Shown here in pieces: positions 1 to 13,155 of a stretch of DNA of 64,000 nucleotides; the stretch's first letter is position 1, and every line of letters starts with the position of its first letter. Source of the DNA: Coffea arabica (taxonomy: Eukaryota; Streptophyta; Magnoliopsida; Gentianales; Rubiaceae); the NCBI RefSeq assembly GCF_036785885.1, contig NC_092326.1, positions 496,001-560,000 on the forward strand, given 5' to 3'. Below the pieces are notes generated by a model. That model searched no databases. It was not told the DNA's origin and saw nothing but the letters and a program-made list of their open reading frames with translations. Position numbers and translations under genes: made by a program.

Positions 1-148
1 CTTGGCTGAGGTAGGCAGCCTCTACCAGAAACTCTTAGGGAAGTCCTCGACGGGGACGAATACAAAATTTCGTTTCCACTCCTTTATTGATGAACGAGAG
101 TCCACTACCAACTTCAGCATGCTCTTGCTTCGGTTGTCGAAATGAAAC
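1..148 (-). pseudogene. Fragment of Tat-type antisense ORF flanking the Ogre LTR (left copy)
   Basis: The minus-strand reading is the 5'-proximal part of the antisense ORF that is more complete at 35844-37435. It contains a short stretch with the pattern WKRNFVFV followed by a tail running to the window edge. The Ogre-like LTR begins at 149 and cuts the ORF. The fragment shows that the duplication includes DNA outside the Ogre-like element. It is non-functional as it stands. Confidence 0.6.
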
Positions 149-3100
149 TGTCGCGCCCCATTTTTTGAATAAATAAAATAAAATGGTTAAAAAATGTATT
201 TTTGATTCGATTTTTTGATTGGAAAACGAATTTTGATTTAAAAGAAAAGTGGGCCTCAATGGGGGTTTTGAGAATGCGACGATTTGACCCAAAATTATAG
301 TTTAAAAAGGGTTTTTTTGAAATAAAGAAATCGGAGTCGCCACTTGGTAATGAGTTAAGGTGTACCAAGTCACCTAAAAATGAATTTTTAAAGAAAAATA
401 GGAAAAAGTAGTAAGAAACCCCTTTTAAACGACTCCTAATCTACGTAAACCAACGAAAAAGGTTCGGGAGCCACATTTGACGAAGGGGAAGGCAAAGATA
501 CAATCCAAGGCACCCCTTTGACCTAGCCAAGGCTAGTTGCGTGATTTAATCAAAGATTTTCTCGTTTTAACCAAAGAATTTATTACATTTGGATGTACTA
601 CATGAATGCAAATCCTAGACCTAGGGGTATTGGGAAAAATTCTCTTCAAAGGTTGAGTGGTGCCAATCATATTAATTGTGAAGCCCAATAATGACCCTTT
701 GGAGAGGTCACACAGTCCTAAATGACGTAAAAGTGAGTGAAATGAATGCATGCTATGTGAAAACGTGAGTTTGTGTGAAGTAAGAGAAAAAATAATAAAA
801 AAAATAGGATGTAAGTGGAGGTGTGCAAATGTATTTACAAGTGTTCGTGTGCAAGTGAAGGGATAAAAAAGGTGTACGTGTGCAAATGGGAGTGAAAGTG
901 AAAGTGTAATGATAGAGTGGATTTAGAATGCATGAGCCTAGGGAATGCATGCATATTGGGCACGGGGAGACCTAAATCGTGACTCAATTTTTTCTTTGAT
1001 AGAGGGAATACAATCGTGCTAAAGCTTAGAAAAAGCCACACTCGTCTATATCCCATATTCAAGGAGTTTCCCTAGTCTAATCAGGCAAAATGCACTAATC
1101 TACCCCCTACTTTCCTAAATGTGATGCAAATCTAAATGTTATATATACATAGGGGTAAGGGGATATTCTATTAGGGGAGATAGTATGTGAAAATGATAAG
1201 AATCCTAAAATGGAAAAATATGCATGAAGTGTAATGTAATCATACAAACATGATCTAGCGAAGGGGTCCCTAAGGGTCTAGCGTTGGACTAGCCCATGTC
1301 TAGAATTTCCCACTAGCATTGGACTAGTGAGGTGACGTCCATTTGCATTCACCATATACAAGTAAATAGGCGTAATTAAAGCAAGTAAACATGTGAGCAC
1401 GTAATTCACATAACACATAAGCATGCATATCTAGATGCCAAAACCTAAGAAAACGATTAAACATATAGCACATAGACATGCAAGACACATAAGGTAATTA
1501 AGGCCCTAACTATTACATTTTGAGGGGGAGTAGGCCTACTACAATCTAGGAGGGGGAACGGAATAAAAAAAAAAATAACCTAGCTATTACAACTTGGCAT
1601 TCAAGTGCCTTCAAATGACTTGCAAATTAAGAAAAATGAAATAAAAAGAAAGCGAAATAGGCAATTAAACATGAAATGGAAAGCGACTTAAAGCATGCAT
1701 ATTCACACATAACACATAGGAGCACGTAGAGTCAAATAAAGTAAGGAATAAAGGATTAGATATACCTCCCTTGAGTCGATGCCCTAATGAGGTGAAACTA
1801 CTAATTTATCCTCCAAAACAATAAATGGGTCAAGGTACCACTTTAATTATCAAATAATCACATGAAACAACCATTAAACACAAAAGTGGAAATTAAACAC
1901 GAAACGAAAATCAAATATGGAATAGATCATGCACGTGCAAGCAAAACTCGATCTCAAATAAAAGGTCTCAAGAATCTAAAGTGGAGTGTTAAATTGAAAT
2001 GCTTAAGGGGGAATCCATCACAATCAAATGCAAAAAAAAAAAAAAAACAAAAAGAGAAAAAACTATTCACAGAAATTATTTGTTATGATTAAATAACAAA
2101 ATTATCTAAGAAAGACTGAATCAAATGAAACCAAGACTATGAATTCCTCCAAATTATTAAGCCTTCACGATTTTATCCTAGAAAACCATTGAAAATTATC
2201 CACCATTCACATGAAGACATGTCAAGGCAAGTTATCATGTAAAAAGGGATTCGGTTGCAAACATTTAATCAGTCATATGAGTCCAACTAGAACATTTAAG
2301 CACTTCGAAGGTTCAAGAGTAATGAAAAGGCCAAGTCATGATTCAGATTGCAAGTTCTTTAGGACTCAATTGCAAAAAATTAAAATATAATTGGGCCTCA
2401 GTGCAACAAAGGGAACTTGGGGGATCAAAAGGCAAAAATTCAGACAACATTTTCATGCAGCTCATGCAACATACGCAGAATCTGTTTCTGTAACTTAACT
2501 AGCTGCAACTTTCATTTTTACAAATACATATCAACCTCAACATCAATCGTGACCCAAAACCTTTCAACAAAACACCCAAAAACGGATCTAAACACCACAA
2601 CACACAATTTTAGCATTCAGATCAACTCAAACATAGAAGAAAATTCATGCCAATGCTGGAAAAATCTATGCAAAAGGGTTCGGCAATCCTGACTTGCTAT
2701 TTCACAGCAAGCATTCGATCATAGCTAGCTCAAGTTTTTTCCTTTTTTAGACCTCTACTTGCAAACTCAAACATCAAAATCCCATTCCTTCCCTTAGACA
2801 TAAGATTAGACATGCGAATTAAGTGTAAAGATTCATGGAAAAGAAAGACAGCAATAAGAATGCAACAGCTTTCTGCTTTGCTACGAGTTTTGCAGCTTCA
2901 AACTCATGCTAATGAAGTGCCAAACGCACACTGATCAAACATGGTTTCAACTTAACAACAAAGGGATTATGAGAATACTTTCATGCAAGTTTCATATAAC
3001 AAAAGAAAGCAAAAAGCTTCTGCAACAAAACAAACCAAACTGCTGCATTTTTTGGTTTCCAAACTTGCGGCAATTTTCCAGCCGCAACTCTACTCATTCT

Positions 3101-5095
3101 ATCATGCAAAACAGGTTTGTCATATAGCAGGTTTCTACCTCTCCATCATCGACTAAACATGCAACTTCATTGAAGGGTGGAAACAAAGGATTGGGGCTGA
3201 CCATTAAGGGGAGAAACTAACAGCAACAGAAGAAAGAAGAAAACTTGCAGCAAAGCCTTCTATAATTCGGCACTTTGCAAATTCAGCCTTCAAGCACACC
3301 CAAAGCCAAACACAACTACCCAAACCTCTCATTTCGCATCATGAACTTGCAGATGTAGGCACCAAGAGTCAAACAACAGGCATGCAAAAATTTAAACAGT
3401 TCAAGCAACTTCATGCAAGGTTTACAAAACTTTCTGTAACATTGACATCTTAGGCAATGCGGTCCACCACTTAGTATTTCATCCAAAACAAAAGAAAGAC
3501 TGGAATCAAAATATAGAAACACCAGGCATCGTTCTTCATGTTCAATACAAAGATTCAAGAAAACATGCAAATCTGGAAGTAAAACTAATTCACAGCAAAC
3601 GGCAATCTCTTCGAAACAAAAGTAAGACCTTATGCATCCTATCATCAAAACCCAGTCATAAATGATGCATTTCCCAGAATTCTCCAAACCAGATTATCGA
3701 ATGAAGTGCAAAAGAAAAAACAGAATTGATTCCAGATTTTAGAAAACAAAAATGGTAATAAAAAACAAGTGCCATCAGCCCTGGCTATGTCCGACACAGA
3801 AAACAACAAAAAGGAAACAACTTTGGTTGATGAAATGGAAATGGATGCAAGAAAAACGACGGACTGCCTCCTAATACATCCAAGCATCAAACTTTACTCC
3901 AGTAATTCAACATCTAAACGCAAGTAAAAGCCTAAGATCTCTGGTTACACAGACCAGATTCCATCTGAAAAGAAATGAACGATAACAAGGATTGAAGACT
4001 ACCTGTTTCACCTTTGGACTTGAAGCTCGGGTTCGATGAAGAAATCAGTCACTGACTCCGATGAAGAAAACTGAGATTGGGTTTTGAATCTTGAACCTCA
4101 TCTTTTTCGGATCTAGTAGCTTTCCAGTTCTTTTACAACCGTTAACTCAACAAGCCTCCCGTAGCTTTTGCTTTCTACAGTCGTCCCTCTCTCTGTTTCT
4201 TTTCCTCAATCTAGCCGTTAGCCTCTCAAGCTCTCCCTTTTCCTCTTTAGTTCTTCTCTTTTCCTCGGCAGATGCCTCTCTCAATACCAGCCCGTCACTT
4301 CCCCTTTTCTACTTTCTGGTTTATCCAAAGCTCAGCCTTCCTTTCCTTTTCCTCTCAAACTATGGCTACCTCCCCTCTCGGCTCCCTCTCTTTCACTCTC
4401 TCTCAGCCTTTCTTTCACTCAGCCGCCAACTTCAGCTCTCTCTGGTTTTTTCCTAGCCGTCAGTCTCTCTTGTTTTCCTTTGCCGTCAACTCCAAAATAA
4501 AACCCTTGCGGCTGCTGTTTCTCGTTCCTTTTATATGAACTCCCCAATCTCTTAAACCCTCACATGAAGGGTGCTGATGAGGGGTTTGTCCTTGCCTTCA
4601 CATCCAGCCCTTCGATGGGCATCTGTGATCGTCCTTTGCAAGCTGCAAAAATATGCAGCTTGCATGCCGCGGCCATCCTTTTTTTTTTATTTTAATAATA
4701 ACTAATTAATATAGATAACTAATAAATAAATAAATAAATAAATAAATAAAACTAATGAAGAAATGCTAATTAAGATAAAAATGAAATGCTAATTTTCCTT
4801 TTTCTCTTTTTTTTTTTCGAGAAAACATTATATTAAAACGACTAAAGCATATTTTTGAATGATTTTCCTTCTTTTTCTTTTTTCTTCAAAGAATTATTTG
4901 AAACAAAATAAATTAAATTTGAATCTAAAAGAAAAATAAAACATTTTTGTGAATGATTTTTCCTTTTCGATAAATTCTACGCTAAAACCTTAAAAATAAT
5001 AAAAAACTAACTAAAAAGTGAATAAAATTTAACACGACAAATAAAAACTAAGAAATAAATAGTAAATGAAATCACGCTAAAATTTGGTGTCTACA
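149..5095 (-). mobile_element. 3' LTR of Ogre-like Ty3/gypsy element (left copy)
   Basis: On the minus strand the LTR opens with TGTAGACACC and closes with GGGGCGCGACA, so it has TG...CA ends. It is 4947 bp, in the very long range typical of Ogre elements. The neighbouring internal side (from 5096) carries a purine-rich tract on the element's sense strand, which makes this the 3' LTR. The sequence is AT-rich with a pyrimidine-rich block at about 4100-4460 (purine-rich on the sense strand) and an AATA microsatellite near 4717-4750. The small ORFs within it show no family features and I regard them as chance. Confidence 0.9.
4529..4535 (-). promoter_or_regulatory. TATA box of Ogre-like LTR (left copy)
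   Basis: The minus strand reads TATAAAA here, about 560 bp inside the 5' edge of the LTR. If used, transcription would start near 4500. U3 would then be about 0.6 kb and R plus U5 about 4.3 kb, with a GA-rich leader directly downstream. The assignment rests on sequence and position only. Confidence 0.5.
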
Positions 5096-5109
5096 GTTTG
5101 CCCCTCTTT
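5096..5109 (-). promoter_or_regulatory. Polypurine tract of Ogre-like element (left copy)
   Basis: The minus strand reads AAAGAGGGGCAAAC directly before the LTR start TGTAGACACC. This is the expected place and composition for the primer of plus-strand DNA synthesis during reverse transcription. Confidence 0.75.
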
Positions 5110-5190
5110 ATCTGAGTTTTGGAAAAACTTGAGACAAAGAAGTAGACACCAAATACCTACCTGTGTTATTTGGCTGCAAAAGGATCTCAA

Positions 5191-5404
5191 CGAACTGGAA
5201 TTCTAAAATGGGACTGACCCAAACATGAACTTAAAACGGGACTGGCTCGAACGAGAATTTAAAACGGAACTGACCCGAACAGAAATTTAAAACGGGACTG
5301 ACCCGAACAGGAATTTTAAACGGGACTGACCCGAACAGGAATTTAAAACCCCGAACAGGAATTTAAAACGGGACTGACCCGAACAGGAATTTAAAACGGG
5401 ACTT
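5191..5404. repeat. 28-bp tandem array in Ogre 3' UTR (left copy)
   Basis: About seven units of the form GGGACTGACCCGAACAGG followed by AATTTAAAAC stand head to tail. The outer units are the most degenerate and one unit is truncated near 5349. Tandem repeats in the hypervariable 3' UTR are a known trait of Tat/Ogre elements and can seed satellite DNA. Confidence 0.9.
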
Positions 5405-6985
5405 CACTGGGGAAGTTTAAACCATGAATTGAGTTTTTTATTTGAGAGTAGTTCAACTTTTGTACCAAGAGGGAAATTTGGATCTCTGTGACTGAAGCGA
5501 TAGCTGATGTTGTTTCTTATGATCGAGCTTTGCAAATAACATCGATCGTTGCTTACTGGGAAGCTTTGTCTGTCATTGATTTAGGTGCCAAAAGGAGAGT
5601 GGCCGCTTTTGTTTGTAAATGCAACGTTCCTGCAAGAAAAGAAAAAATAATGGACTTGCCACCATCATTTGATCCGGTTTGCCTTGAGAATCGTGTAACA
5701 TGAGTCTTGTGATGCTTTTACTTCTGCTCTGCGGCGTTTGCCTTAGTCGAACTTGAAACCTTTCAATTTCTGAGACTGATAGAATACGGATTTACCACGT
5801 CACCCAATCTAGGTGGCAGCTTTGTTGCATGTCACTCACTTGTAATAGATGATTGAATCCCCTATCTTTGCATAAACCTTAGGGTTTATCATTCATTTGA
5901 ATTCAATGGTGAAATCAATGTATATGCAAGATGATTTCCTATGTCAGGCAAAGATGAGCATGCAAAAGAATGTAGACAATCATAAGCAGTCATGCACAAA
6001 TAATTGAGAACAACCAAGAGGTTTATAAAAGATACATTTTGCAAAAGAATATTCGTATAGACAATACAAGTTTAGCCAACGAATATCATATTCAAGACTT
6101 TGGATATTTTCTCTTCGGAATCCGATACTGGCAGAAGTATCACAAATATGAGGAAAACCCTAAATGAACCAGGTCACCAGCTGTTCCTTCTCGAGCTCGT
6201 CTGCTGAGAAAACCTGCCTTGGCGCCCTTTCGGGTTTTCACCAAGGTTGCCCCCACCCTTTTTGTTTTTGTCTTTTCTTTTTCCTTTTTTTCTTTCTTTT
6301 CTCTTTCTTTTCTTTTCATTTTTTCATTCATTTTTCATTCATTTTTTTTGAGGCACCCTTGCGGGTTTTCACCTAAAGAACAGCAGAACTACCTAATTCC
6401 CGATCAACTGAGAAATGTGGTTAAAAGATTGTTGGTATCAGTAAAATGCACTTCCCTTATGAATTTTAGGTGAAGGCATTATGGACATCATTTGCCAGTT
6501 GATTAACAAATTTTCTAATAGAAATGCAGCAAATGACAAAAGCCAGGACTTTAGGCTTTTGTAATGAGGTCAGGTGGGGTGTTTTTCAAGAAAAGTTGAG
6601 GTTTGAAAGCAAATTTTGATGTAAGGGGTGAAATAACTTGAGATTGCATCATTTTGAAATTATCTCCAACTTTTAAACGAAACCAAGGAATTTTGCCCCA
6701 GTTTGATTGGATTTTCTCTCTTTGCATTTTCCTCACTTTTGCATTTTTCTTTAAAACTAAACTTGTCCCAGTGTAGGGTTCTCTTTTCCTTTTGATCATC
6801 TCTTCTTTCAAAAATGAATTTGCCCCAGTGTGGGGCTTGCAATTCTCAAGGGTTATCAAACGAAAATTTGTCAACTCTGATGGCTCAAAGGGGACAAGTA
6901 GAGGTAAAAATGTTTTGAGTGTAAAAGAAGATGGCCTGACTTGCATTTCGCCGTTTGCATCAATTTCTAAAGAAAATTTGCGTGA

Positions 6986-9133
6986 TCAAATGAAAAACTT
7001 TTTGCACATATCTGAGTTGATGGGTTGAGGAAATGTTCGTCCATCCATTTCTGCCAAAATAAGAGCTCCGCCAGGTAATACCTTTTGGACAATGAACGGC
7101 CCTTGCTAATTTGGAGCAAATTTGCCTTTAGCTTCATCTTGCATTGGCAAAATCCGCTTTAGTACTTTGTCACCTTCTTCGAATGCACGCCGATGGACTT
7201 TTTTGTTGTAAGCCCGGGCCACACGTTTCTGATAGCACTGACCATGACAGATAGCATTGAGCCGTTTTTCATCGATCAAAGTCAATTGCTCATGGCGCTG
7301 CTTCATCCAATCAGCCTCCTCCAATTTAGCTTCCATGAGGATTCGTAGCGACGGAATTTCAACTTCAGCTGGTAATACAGCTTCTATTCCATACATGAGT
7401 GAATATGGCGTTGCCCCAGTCGATGTCCGAATAGAAGTTCGGTACGCCATCAATGCATAAGGCAACTTTTCATGCCAATCGCGATGCCTTTCTATCATTT
7501 TGCGGATAATCTTCTTCAAATTCTTGTTTGCGGCTTCTACAGCTCCATTCATTTGAGGCCTATAAATGGCAGAATTACGGTGTCTGATCTTGAACTGCTC
7601 GCATAGTCCATCTACCTTGTCATTGTTCAGATTCTTGGCATTGTCTGTAATAAGAGTTTCGGGTACTCCAAAGCGACAGATGATGTGATCTCTCAGGAAA
7701 TTGGCAACTACCTTTTTCGTGACATGTTTGAATGACTCCGCTTCAACCCATTTAGCAAAGTACTCAATCGCCACTAATATAAATCGATGACCATTTGAAG
7801 CAGGAGGATCGATTGTACCAATCACGTCCATACCCCACATTGAACAGGGCCATGGGGCGGTCATGCTATGCAATTCAGTGGGTGGAGCACGTATAATGTC
7901 ACCGTGCATTTGACACTTTATACATCTCCGGACAAAATCTATGCAATCATGCTCCATAGTAAGCCAGAAGTATCCGGTTCTCATGATTTTCATCGCCAGC
8001 AAATGGCCATTCATGTGAGGTCCACAAACGCCACTATGCACTTCTTTCATCATATATTGAGCTTCATCTTCATCAATGCACCTTAAAAGATTTAAATCCG
8101 AGGTTCTTTTGTATAAAACTTCTCCATTCAAGAAAAATTTTGAATCCATTCTACGCAGAAAACTTTTGTCCTTTGTATTAGCATGCAAAGGATAAGATCC
8201 TGTTTTGAGAAACTCCTTAAGATCATTATACCACAGAATTTTGTCGGAGGACTTGTCTACAACCCAACAGTGGGCAGGCTTGTTTTGAAGTTGAATCGGA
8301 ATTGGCTCCATCCTCAATTCATCAGGATATTGGATCATAGAAGCTAAGGTGGCCAAAGCATCGGCAAATGCGTTTCGGGCTCGTGGAAGATGTCTGAACT
8401 CCAAATTTCGAAATTACTTGGCCAGAGTGAGCAGACTGCAATGATAGGGCGGAATTTTTGAATCTTTGGTTATCCACTGCTTCAAGGTTTGATGCACGAG
8501 CAAATCTGAATCACTGAAAGCTATCAACTCTTTGATTTCCATTTCTAAAGCCATTTTGAGACAAAAAATGCAGGCTTCATATTCAGCCATGTTGTTTGTG
8601 CAAGCAAATTGCAACTTGGCAGCGGCAGGGTAGTGCTTCCCTTCGGGTGAAACCAGAACAGCTCCAATTCCAATTCCGAGAGAATTCGAAGCTCCATCGA
8701 AGAAAAGCCTCCATTCAGGGCTTTGCTCACTTATATCATCTGTAGCGCCTACGAATAAAACTTTCTCATCAGGGAAATAAGTATGAAGTGGCTGATAATC
8801 TTCATCCCTTGGATTTTCCGCCAAATGATCCGCTATAGCTTGCCCCTTGACAGCTTTTTGTGAAGTGAAAACGATATCAAACTCTGAGAGAATTATCTGC
8901 CATTTTGCCAGACGTCCAGTTAACATCGGCTTCTCCAAAAGATATTTCAAAGGATCAGATCGGGAAATAAGATAAGTGGTATGGCTCAACAGGTAGTGTC
9001 TCAACTTTTGGGCTGCCCAGGCCAATGCACAGCAGTTTTTCTCAATGAATGAATAATTAGCCTAATACTGCATGAACTTCTTGCTTAGATAGTAGATGGC
9101 TTGGTCCTTCCTTCCAGAGTCATCATGTTGTCC
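6986..9133 (-). pseudogene. Ogre-like pol, RNase H and integrase part (left copy)
   Basis: The minus-strand frame runs from the inner element's target site to a TGA at 6986. In order it encodes the end of the RT-associated RNase H, a second archaeal-type RNase H (FFDGAS and NNMAEYEA motifs), the integrase zinc finger (HHCC) and the DD35E core (GMDVIG, ITDN, NGAVE). It is broken by three in-frame stops at 9062-9064 (TAG), 8414-8416 (TAA) and 7106-7108 (TAG), with no frameshift seen. The right copy carries the same stops. Two RNase H domains in tandem are typical of the Tat/Ogre branch. Confidence 0.9.
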
Positions 9134-9138
9134 AAGGA
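9134..9138. repeat. Target-site duplication AAGGA, left side (left copy)
   Basis: AAGGA lies immediately before the inner element and is repeated at 17347-17351 after it. Keeping one of the two copies rejoins the RT/RNase H frame exactly, which confirms the insertion boundaries. Confidence 0.9.
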
Positions 9139-12100
9139 TTTGACGACCCCACTTCTCCCAAGGGCGAACCCAAGGGTATCGGCGGGCCGCCTGCCTAGCT
9201 CGCGCCAGGACTCAAAACTTAAAGTTCGAAAGAGCACTAAATACAATATATACAATCCCAAAAGAGTTATAATTACATTCTCCAAAAGTATCGAGTCAAA
9301 CCATCAAAACAAAAACAAACATCCTAACTGTTCAACTATTACAAGCCAATCTAACTATACTAGTATACGAGCCAAAAGTCCCCGCGTCGGCCCCTGCTAA
9401 GGAAAACAAAAGGAATGGGGTAAGCTATATGCTTAGTAAGTAAACAGGGGCGAAAGCATAAATTTCACGTAACAGTTACACAATAAGAGTAAAGCAAAAG
9501 CAGAAAAGTAACATCACATAATAAGGATACAGGTGGCTCCAAAGCCAACTCATGTGCCATGCGTGATCTCCTGCCGACACTCCGTCGACCGCAAATAATA
9601 GTCCGTAGAACTTCACTTGTACACCCACCGACACCTTATCACCCTCACTGGCCAGTCACCTCACAAACTTGCCCGGGCGAACGAAATCACAAACTTGAGC
9701 TTGAGTCACAAGCTCGGGTCACAAACTTGGTCACTTTCTCGGTGAACCGGATTCACAAAATTGGTTCATAACATGAACCTACAAACTTGGTGACCTCAGA
9801 CTAAGTTGGACTGCCTTCGACCAAGCCCTTACCGGCTCGAATAGTCCAACCAGGTCAAGAGTTCGCCCCAAACTCACAAACTTCACAAAATTATTCAAAA
9901 TCACAAACTTTGCAAACTTCACAAACTTTATTCGAAAGTCGCCCCGAGCCACAAGCTCAAGGGTTTTGGTTCCAAAAGGTTCATATACATATGCCAAGTA
10001 CAATTATACATTCAAATTAGGGTTTAGGTCGAGTGCGATAAAGTATACACTCGCCTAAGTGCCCTTTTCACATATCTCAAACACATAGCAAAGAAAACAC
10101 ACCAAACTGGCCTGAATACTTACCCAGAAACTGAAATAGCAAAAGTACGAAGTCGGATCGAAATGAACAGCTAGTAGTGGGTCCCACCAGTTCCGCCCAA
10201 CTCACCACCGTCTGAAATAGAGGATTGTGTCACATAATATCGCAAACGACTACTATCGTGCCTAAAACAAGCAAAACGGCAAAAACGGCACGCGCGCACG
10301 TAAATATGACGAACGGAAACGGAGACGGCCGTTAGCGGAAACGGCAGATTTGACACTCGTTTCTAGTTTATTCATAAGTTGAGTTACGAATATCGGATTA
10401 ACGCGTATGAGACGCCATATCGAAGCTTAAAGGATGAACAACAACTGTTATGAAGACATCCAGAACTGAAACTGGAGGCTTTAGTCCCAAATGAATCAAA
10501 CACAATCACTTACGAAATCTAGCCAATGCACAAATGGTCAGTTTTGAGTGCAAACTGTTTTCTATGCTACACACGTTCAAAAGAGCTGAAAATTGGCAGT
10601 TAGATAGTTCATTCCAAATGGAACAACTTTCATGAAGGTCGGCAATCCAAATTCGGAACGGAAATTGGTCATCAGGACCAAAACAGATTTCTGGTCATTT
10701 TCACGGGCAGGCCTTGTTTGCTCGGCTATATCTCAGGTTTTATAAATCCGATTCATGAAATTTCAAGGGCGTTAGAAAGCTCTGATATAGGGCTATAAGT
10801 TTGGTGTTTTGGTCGGAAGCCCAAACAGCTTGTAACTCAGTCAAATGTGAAGCCAAAGTTCCAGCCATAAACTTTCCAAAAACGTACCAGAATCACAAAC
10901 CGTATTTGACCTCAATATGCGGTAATGGCACCAAATTCACTACGGTTATCGGATGGGGGTGTAAGACCCACCGTTTCGAAGCTAAGAAACAGGAGTACAA
11001 CAATGTAGAAGGCCACTTAGTCCAAATCCTAGCACAACTAGGTCAAATATGCAAAATACAAATCCAGAATTACCAAAACAGGTTTGCAAATCACATAAAA
11101 CTGTAATCGGTATATCTCAGTCCATACAAGTCCAAATGCCGAAATTCCAAAGGCATAAGTTACCTAAGACATCCAGCTACATTTCATCAGAAGAAACCAA
11201 CTCTAAAATCCAAATCAATTCCAGTTAAAATGGCCAATTACTATCGCAGTTTTCGCATTCTGATCAAAGCAGAACAGCTACAGTAATTTCGTCATATCTC
11301 ACTCTACACTAATCCAAATGACCTGAAATTTTACAGGCACCTCAAACACATCAATACCTACAACGTTCATGTTTTGAGCAAAGTCAAATTCGGCCTCTAA
11401 CCCTATGATCCAAAACCGGACAGAATTAGGGATTATCAAACCCTAACTTTTCTCAATTCATTCCAAACCCAAAATTGATTGCAAATTCTTTTCAAACACA
11501 CCTACTAGAGTCATTCCCCCTCATTACCAACCATCATAAACACCCACAACATCATAATCCAATTAAACCAGAAAATTCATCAATAAATTAAAAACTTCAC
11601 CAATTCATCTCAAACCAAGATAAAAACCAGAAATTTCAGCACTTTAATCACTAATAAGCATAACTTAAGCTTCATTAAGTGCAAGAGTATGTTAAATCAT
11701 CACTTACCTAGTATACAAGAGAAGAGGAGTTGTAGACCACCTTAGCTCTTCCAAACAAATCCACAAAACAACTCATAACCACCACTTGAAGATGTTTTAT
11801 GGAGCAAAATCAAGGTTGGATGGTTGGTTTGATGATTTGGAACAAGATTGAAGTGTTTCTTCTTTGTACTTGGAGCAAGAGAGAGAGAAAGAAAGAGAGG
11901 AGAGAGCCGGCCACAAGGTGCAAGAAAATGGTGATTTTTGAGCAATTTTTGGATATTTAATCTTTTGGTCAAAAAAGTCAAGAAAGTGAATAGTAATTCT
12001 TAAGTCTTCTCCAATGAAATGGTGACACTTGTCACCACCATTAATGCATTCCTATCCTTTCTTTTCTCTCTCACATCAATCATATCTCACTCTCTACTTA

Positions 12101-12442
12101 TCTCTTAACACCCGATAAATTTTACACAGTATCCGGAATTTAACCTAATTGGCCGAATTTTTCCGAACTTTTCGCACTAGTGGGTCCCACGTCCGATATA
12201 CGTTCTTAATTTCTCAAAATCTAACCAATACTAGAAAAATCATCTAAAATCCATATTTACTCATGAAAATTATCCTGGAGAATTTTCTAATAAAGAAAAT
12301 GTAGAAAAACGGGTTTTCAATCTTAACCGGAACTTAGGGTTTAAATCTTAATCCCTACTTAGGGTTTTCGAAATACTCCCAAAACCAAACGTTACCGCCC
12401 AAATAATGAATATATCAACGTAGAACGAACTGGGGCCTCACA
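9139..12442 (-). repeat. 3' LTR of nested element (left copy)
   Basis: This 3304-bp LTR starts on the minus strand with TGTGAGGCCCC. Its low-coordinate end reads TTTGACGACC where its partner has TGTGACGACC, so one terminal base is mutated. It differs from the other LTR at roughly a dozen single bases by eye. It contains several short ORFs of 60-101 codons that recur in every LTR copy and have no family features. Confidence 0.9.
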
Positions 12443-12460
12443 ATCTCCCCCACTTAGGAC
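12443..12460 (-). promoter_or_regulatory. Polypurine tract of nested element (left copy)
   Basis: The minus strand reads AAGTGGGGGAGAT just before the LTR start TGTGAGG. The G-rich tract in this position marks the LTR at 9139-12442 as the 3' LTR. Confidence 0.7.
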
Positions 12461-12501
12461 AATTTCGTCCTCGAAATTTCTATGAACGGAATCTATCAAA
12501 T

Positions 12502-13155
12502 CTAAAGTAACCAGTAGCCTGTACCTTCCACGTTCTTAAAAGAAACGAGGCTCTTCATTCCAGTCCCTTCTCTAGTTGACGATCCAGGGTCGGTCTGGGT
12601 TAGTTGCTGAGTTCCTTTCTTTTCGTGCAATAAACCCGGGCAATTAGCAATTTGGTGCTTGGCGTTCCCACAGCGCAGACATCTCCTCCCCTTTCTCCAA
12701 CAATTCACTTCAATGTGATTGGATTTTCTACAATAACCACAAATTGTCACACCACCCGCTCCACGACCCTTCTTAGCAGATGACCTACCTCGCTTACTCG
12801 GTTCTGGCCTTTGATTCTCAAGAGATGCGCTCCTTTTCTTTGCATGGAAGGTCTTCACTTGCGGCCTTGATATTTCTGTCCTTTGAGTTTTCTCTGGAAC
12901 CCCCATAGAAGTAGTGCTCTGTGCCATTGCTAAGGCCTCCCCGGAAATCCCTTCGTATTTCCTTTTTAGCTCTAAGTTCTTGTGCAAGAGCTCAATTTTC
13001 TCTGAATACTCGTGCTTCCATCGCCCTTCCCAGTATGCGACTAGTTTCTTTTGGACTTCTATTTCGTCTCGAAGAACCGCAATTTCCTTATACATCTCAA
13101 CCCAATGTGCCATCTCACAAAATTGCTGGAACTCAGATGGTAGCCTGTCGGGCAA
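12502..13155 (-). pseudogene. Gag-like zinc-knuckle ORF of nested element (left copy)
   Basis: The 217-codon minus-strand ORF has a charged, probably coiled-coil N-terminal half (about residues 15-75) and a basic linker. Two CCHC zinc knuckles of the form C-x2-C-x4-H-x4-C follow near residues 138-170. The usual gag capsid core and all of protease-pol are missing. A Gly/Arg-rich stretch typical of chromovirus Gag N-termini appears in another frame just upstream (about 13190-13290), so the original gag is frameshifted or rearranged. It may still bind RNA, but it is unlikely to form particles alone. Confidence 0.7.

Larger units (their letters stand above)
5096..6985 (-). other. 3' untranslated region of Ogre-like element (left copy)
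   Basis: About 1.9 kb lies between the integrase stop and the 3' LTR without a convincing gene. It holds a tandem array (5191-5404) and a long pyrimidine run on the plus strand (about 6250-6350). That run is flanked by two near-identical 20-bp words, CCCTTTCGGGTTTTCACC near 6224 and CCCTTGCGGGTTTTCACC near 6356. Confidence 0.7.

Noticed and set aside
3316..3687. 123-codon minus-strand ORF within the Ogre LTR
   Set aside because: Cys/Leu-rich composition from AT-rich sequence, no homology recognised, and no support beyond being open.
4091..4456. Ser/Leu/Phe-rich ORF resembling a secreted protein
   Set aside because: It is a translation of the LTR's pyrimidine-rich strand; the composition explains it.
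5191..5404. Regular short repeats that could suggest a CRISPR array
   Set aside because: The units are contiguous 28-mers without unique spacers and lie in a plant retrotransposon 3' UTR.
10801..11106. A 101-codon ORF repeated in all four inner LTR copies (also 15763, 48088, 53050)
   Set aside because: It recurs only because the LTR recurs. It has no family features or start context, and lies in an LTR on the strand opposite to the element.
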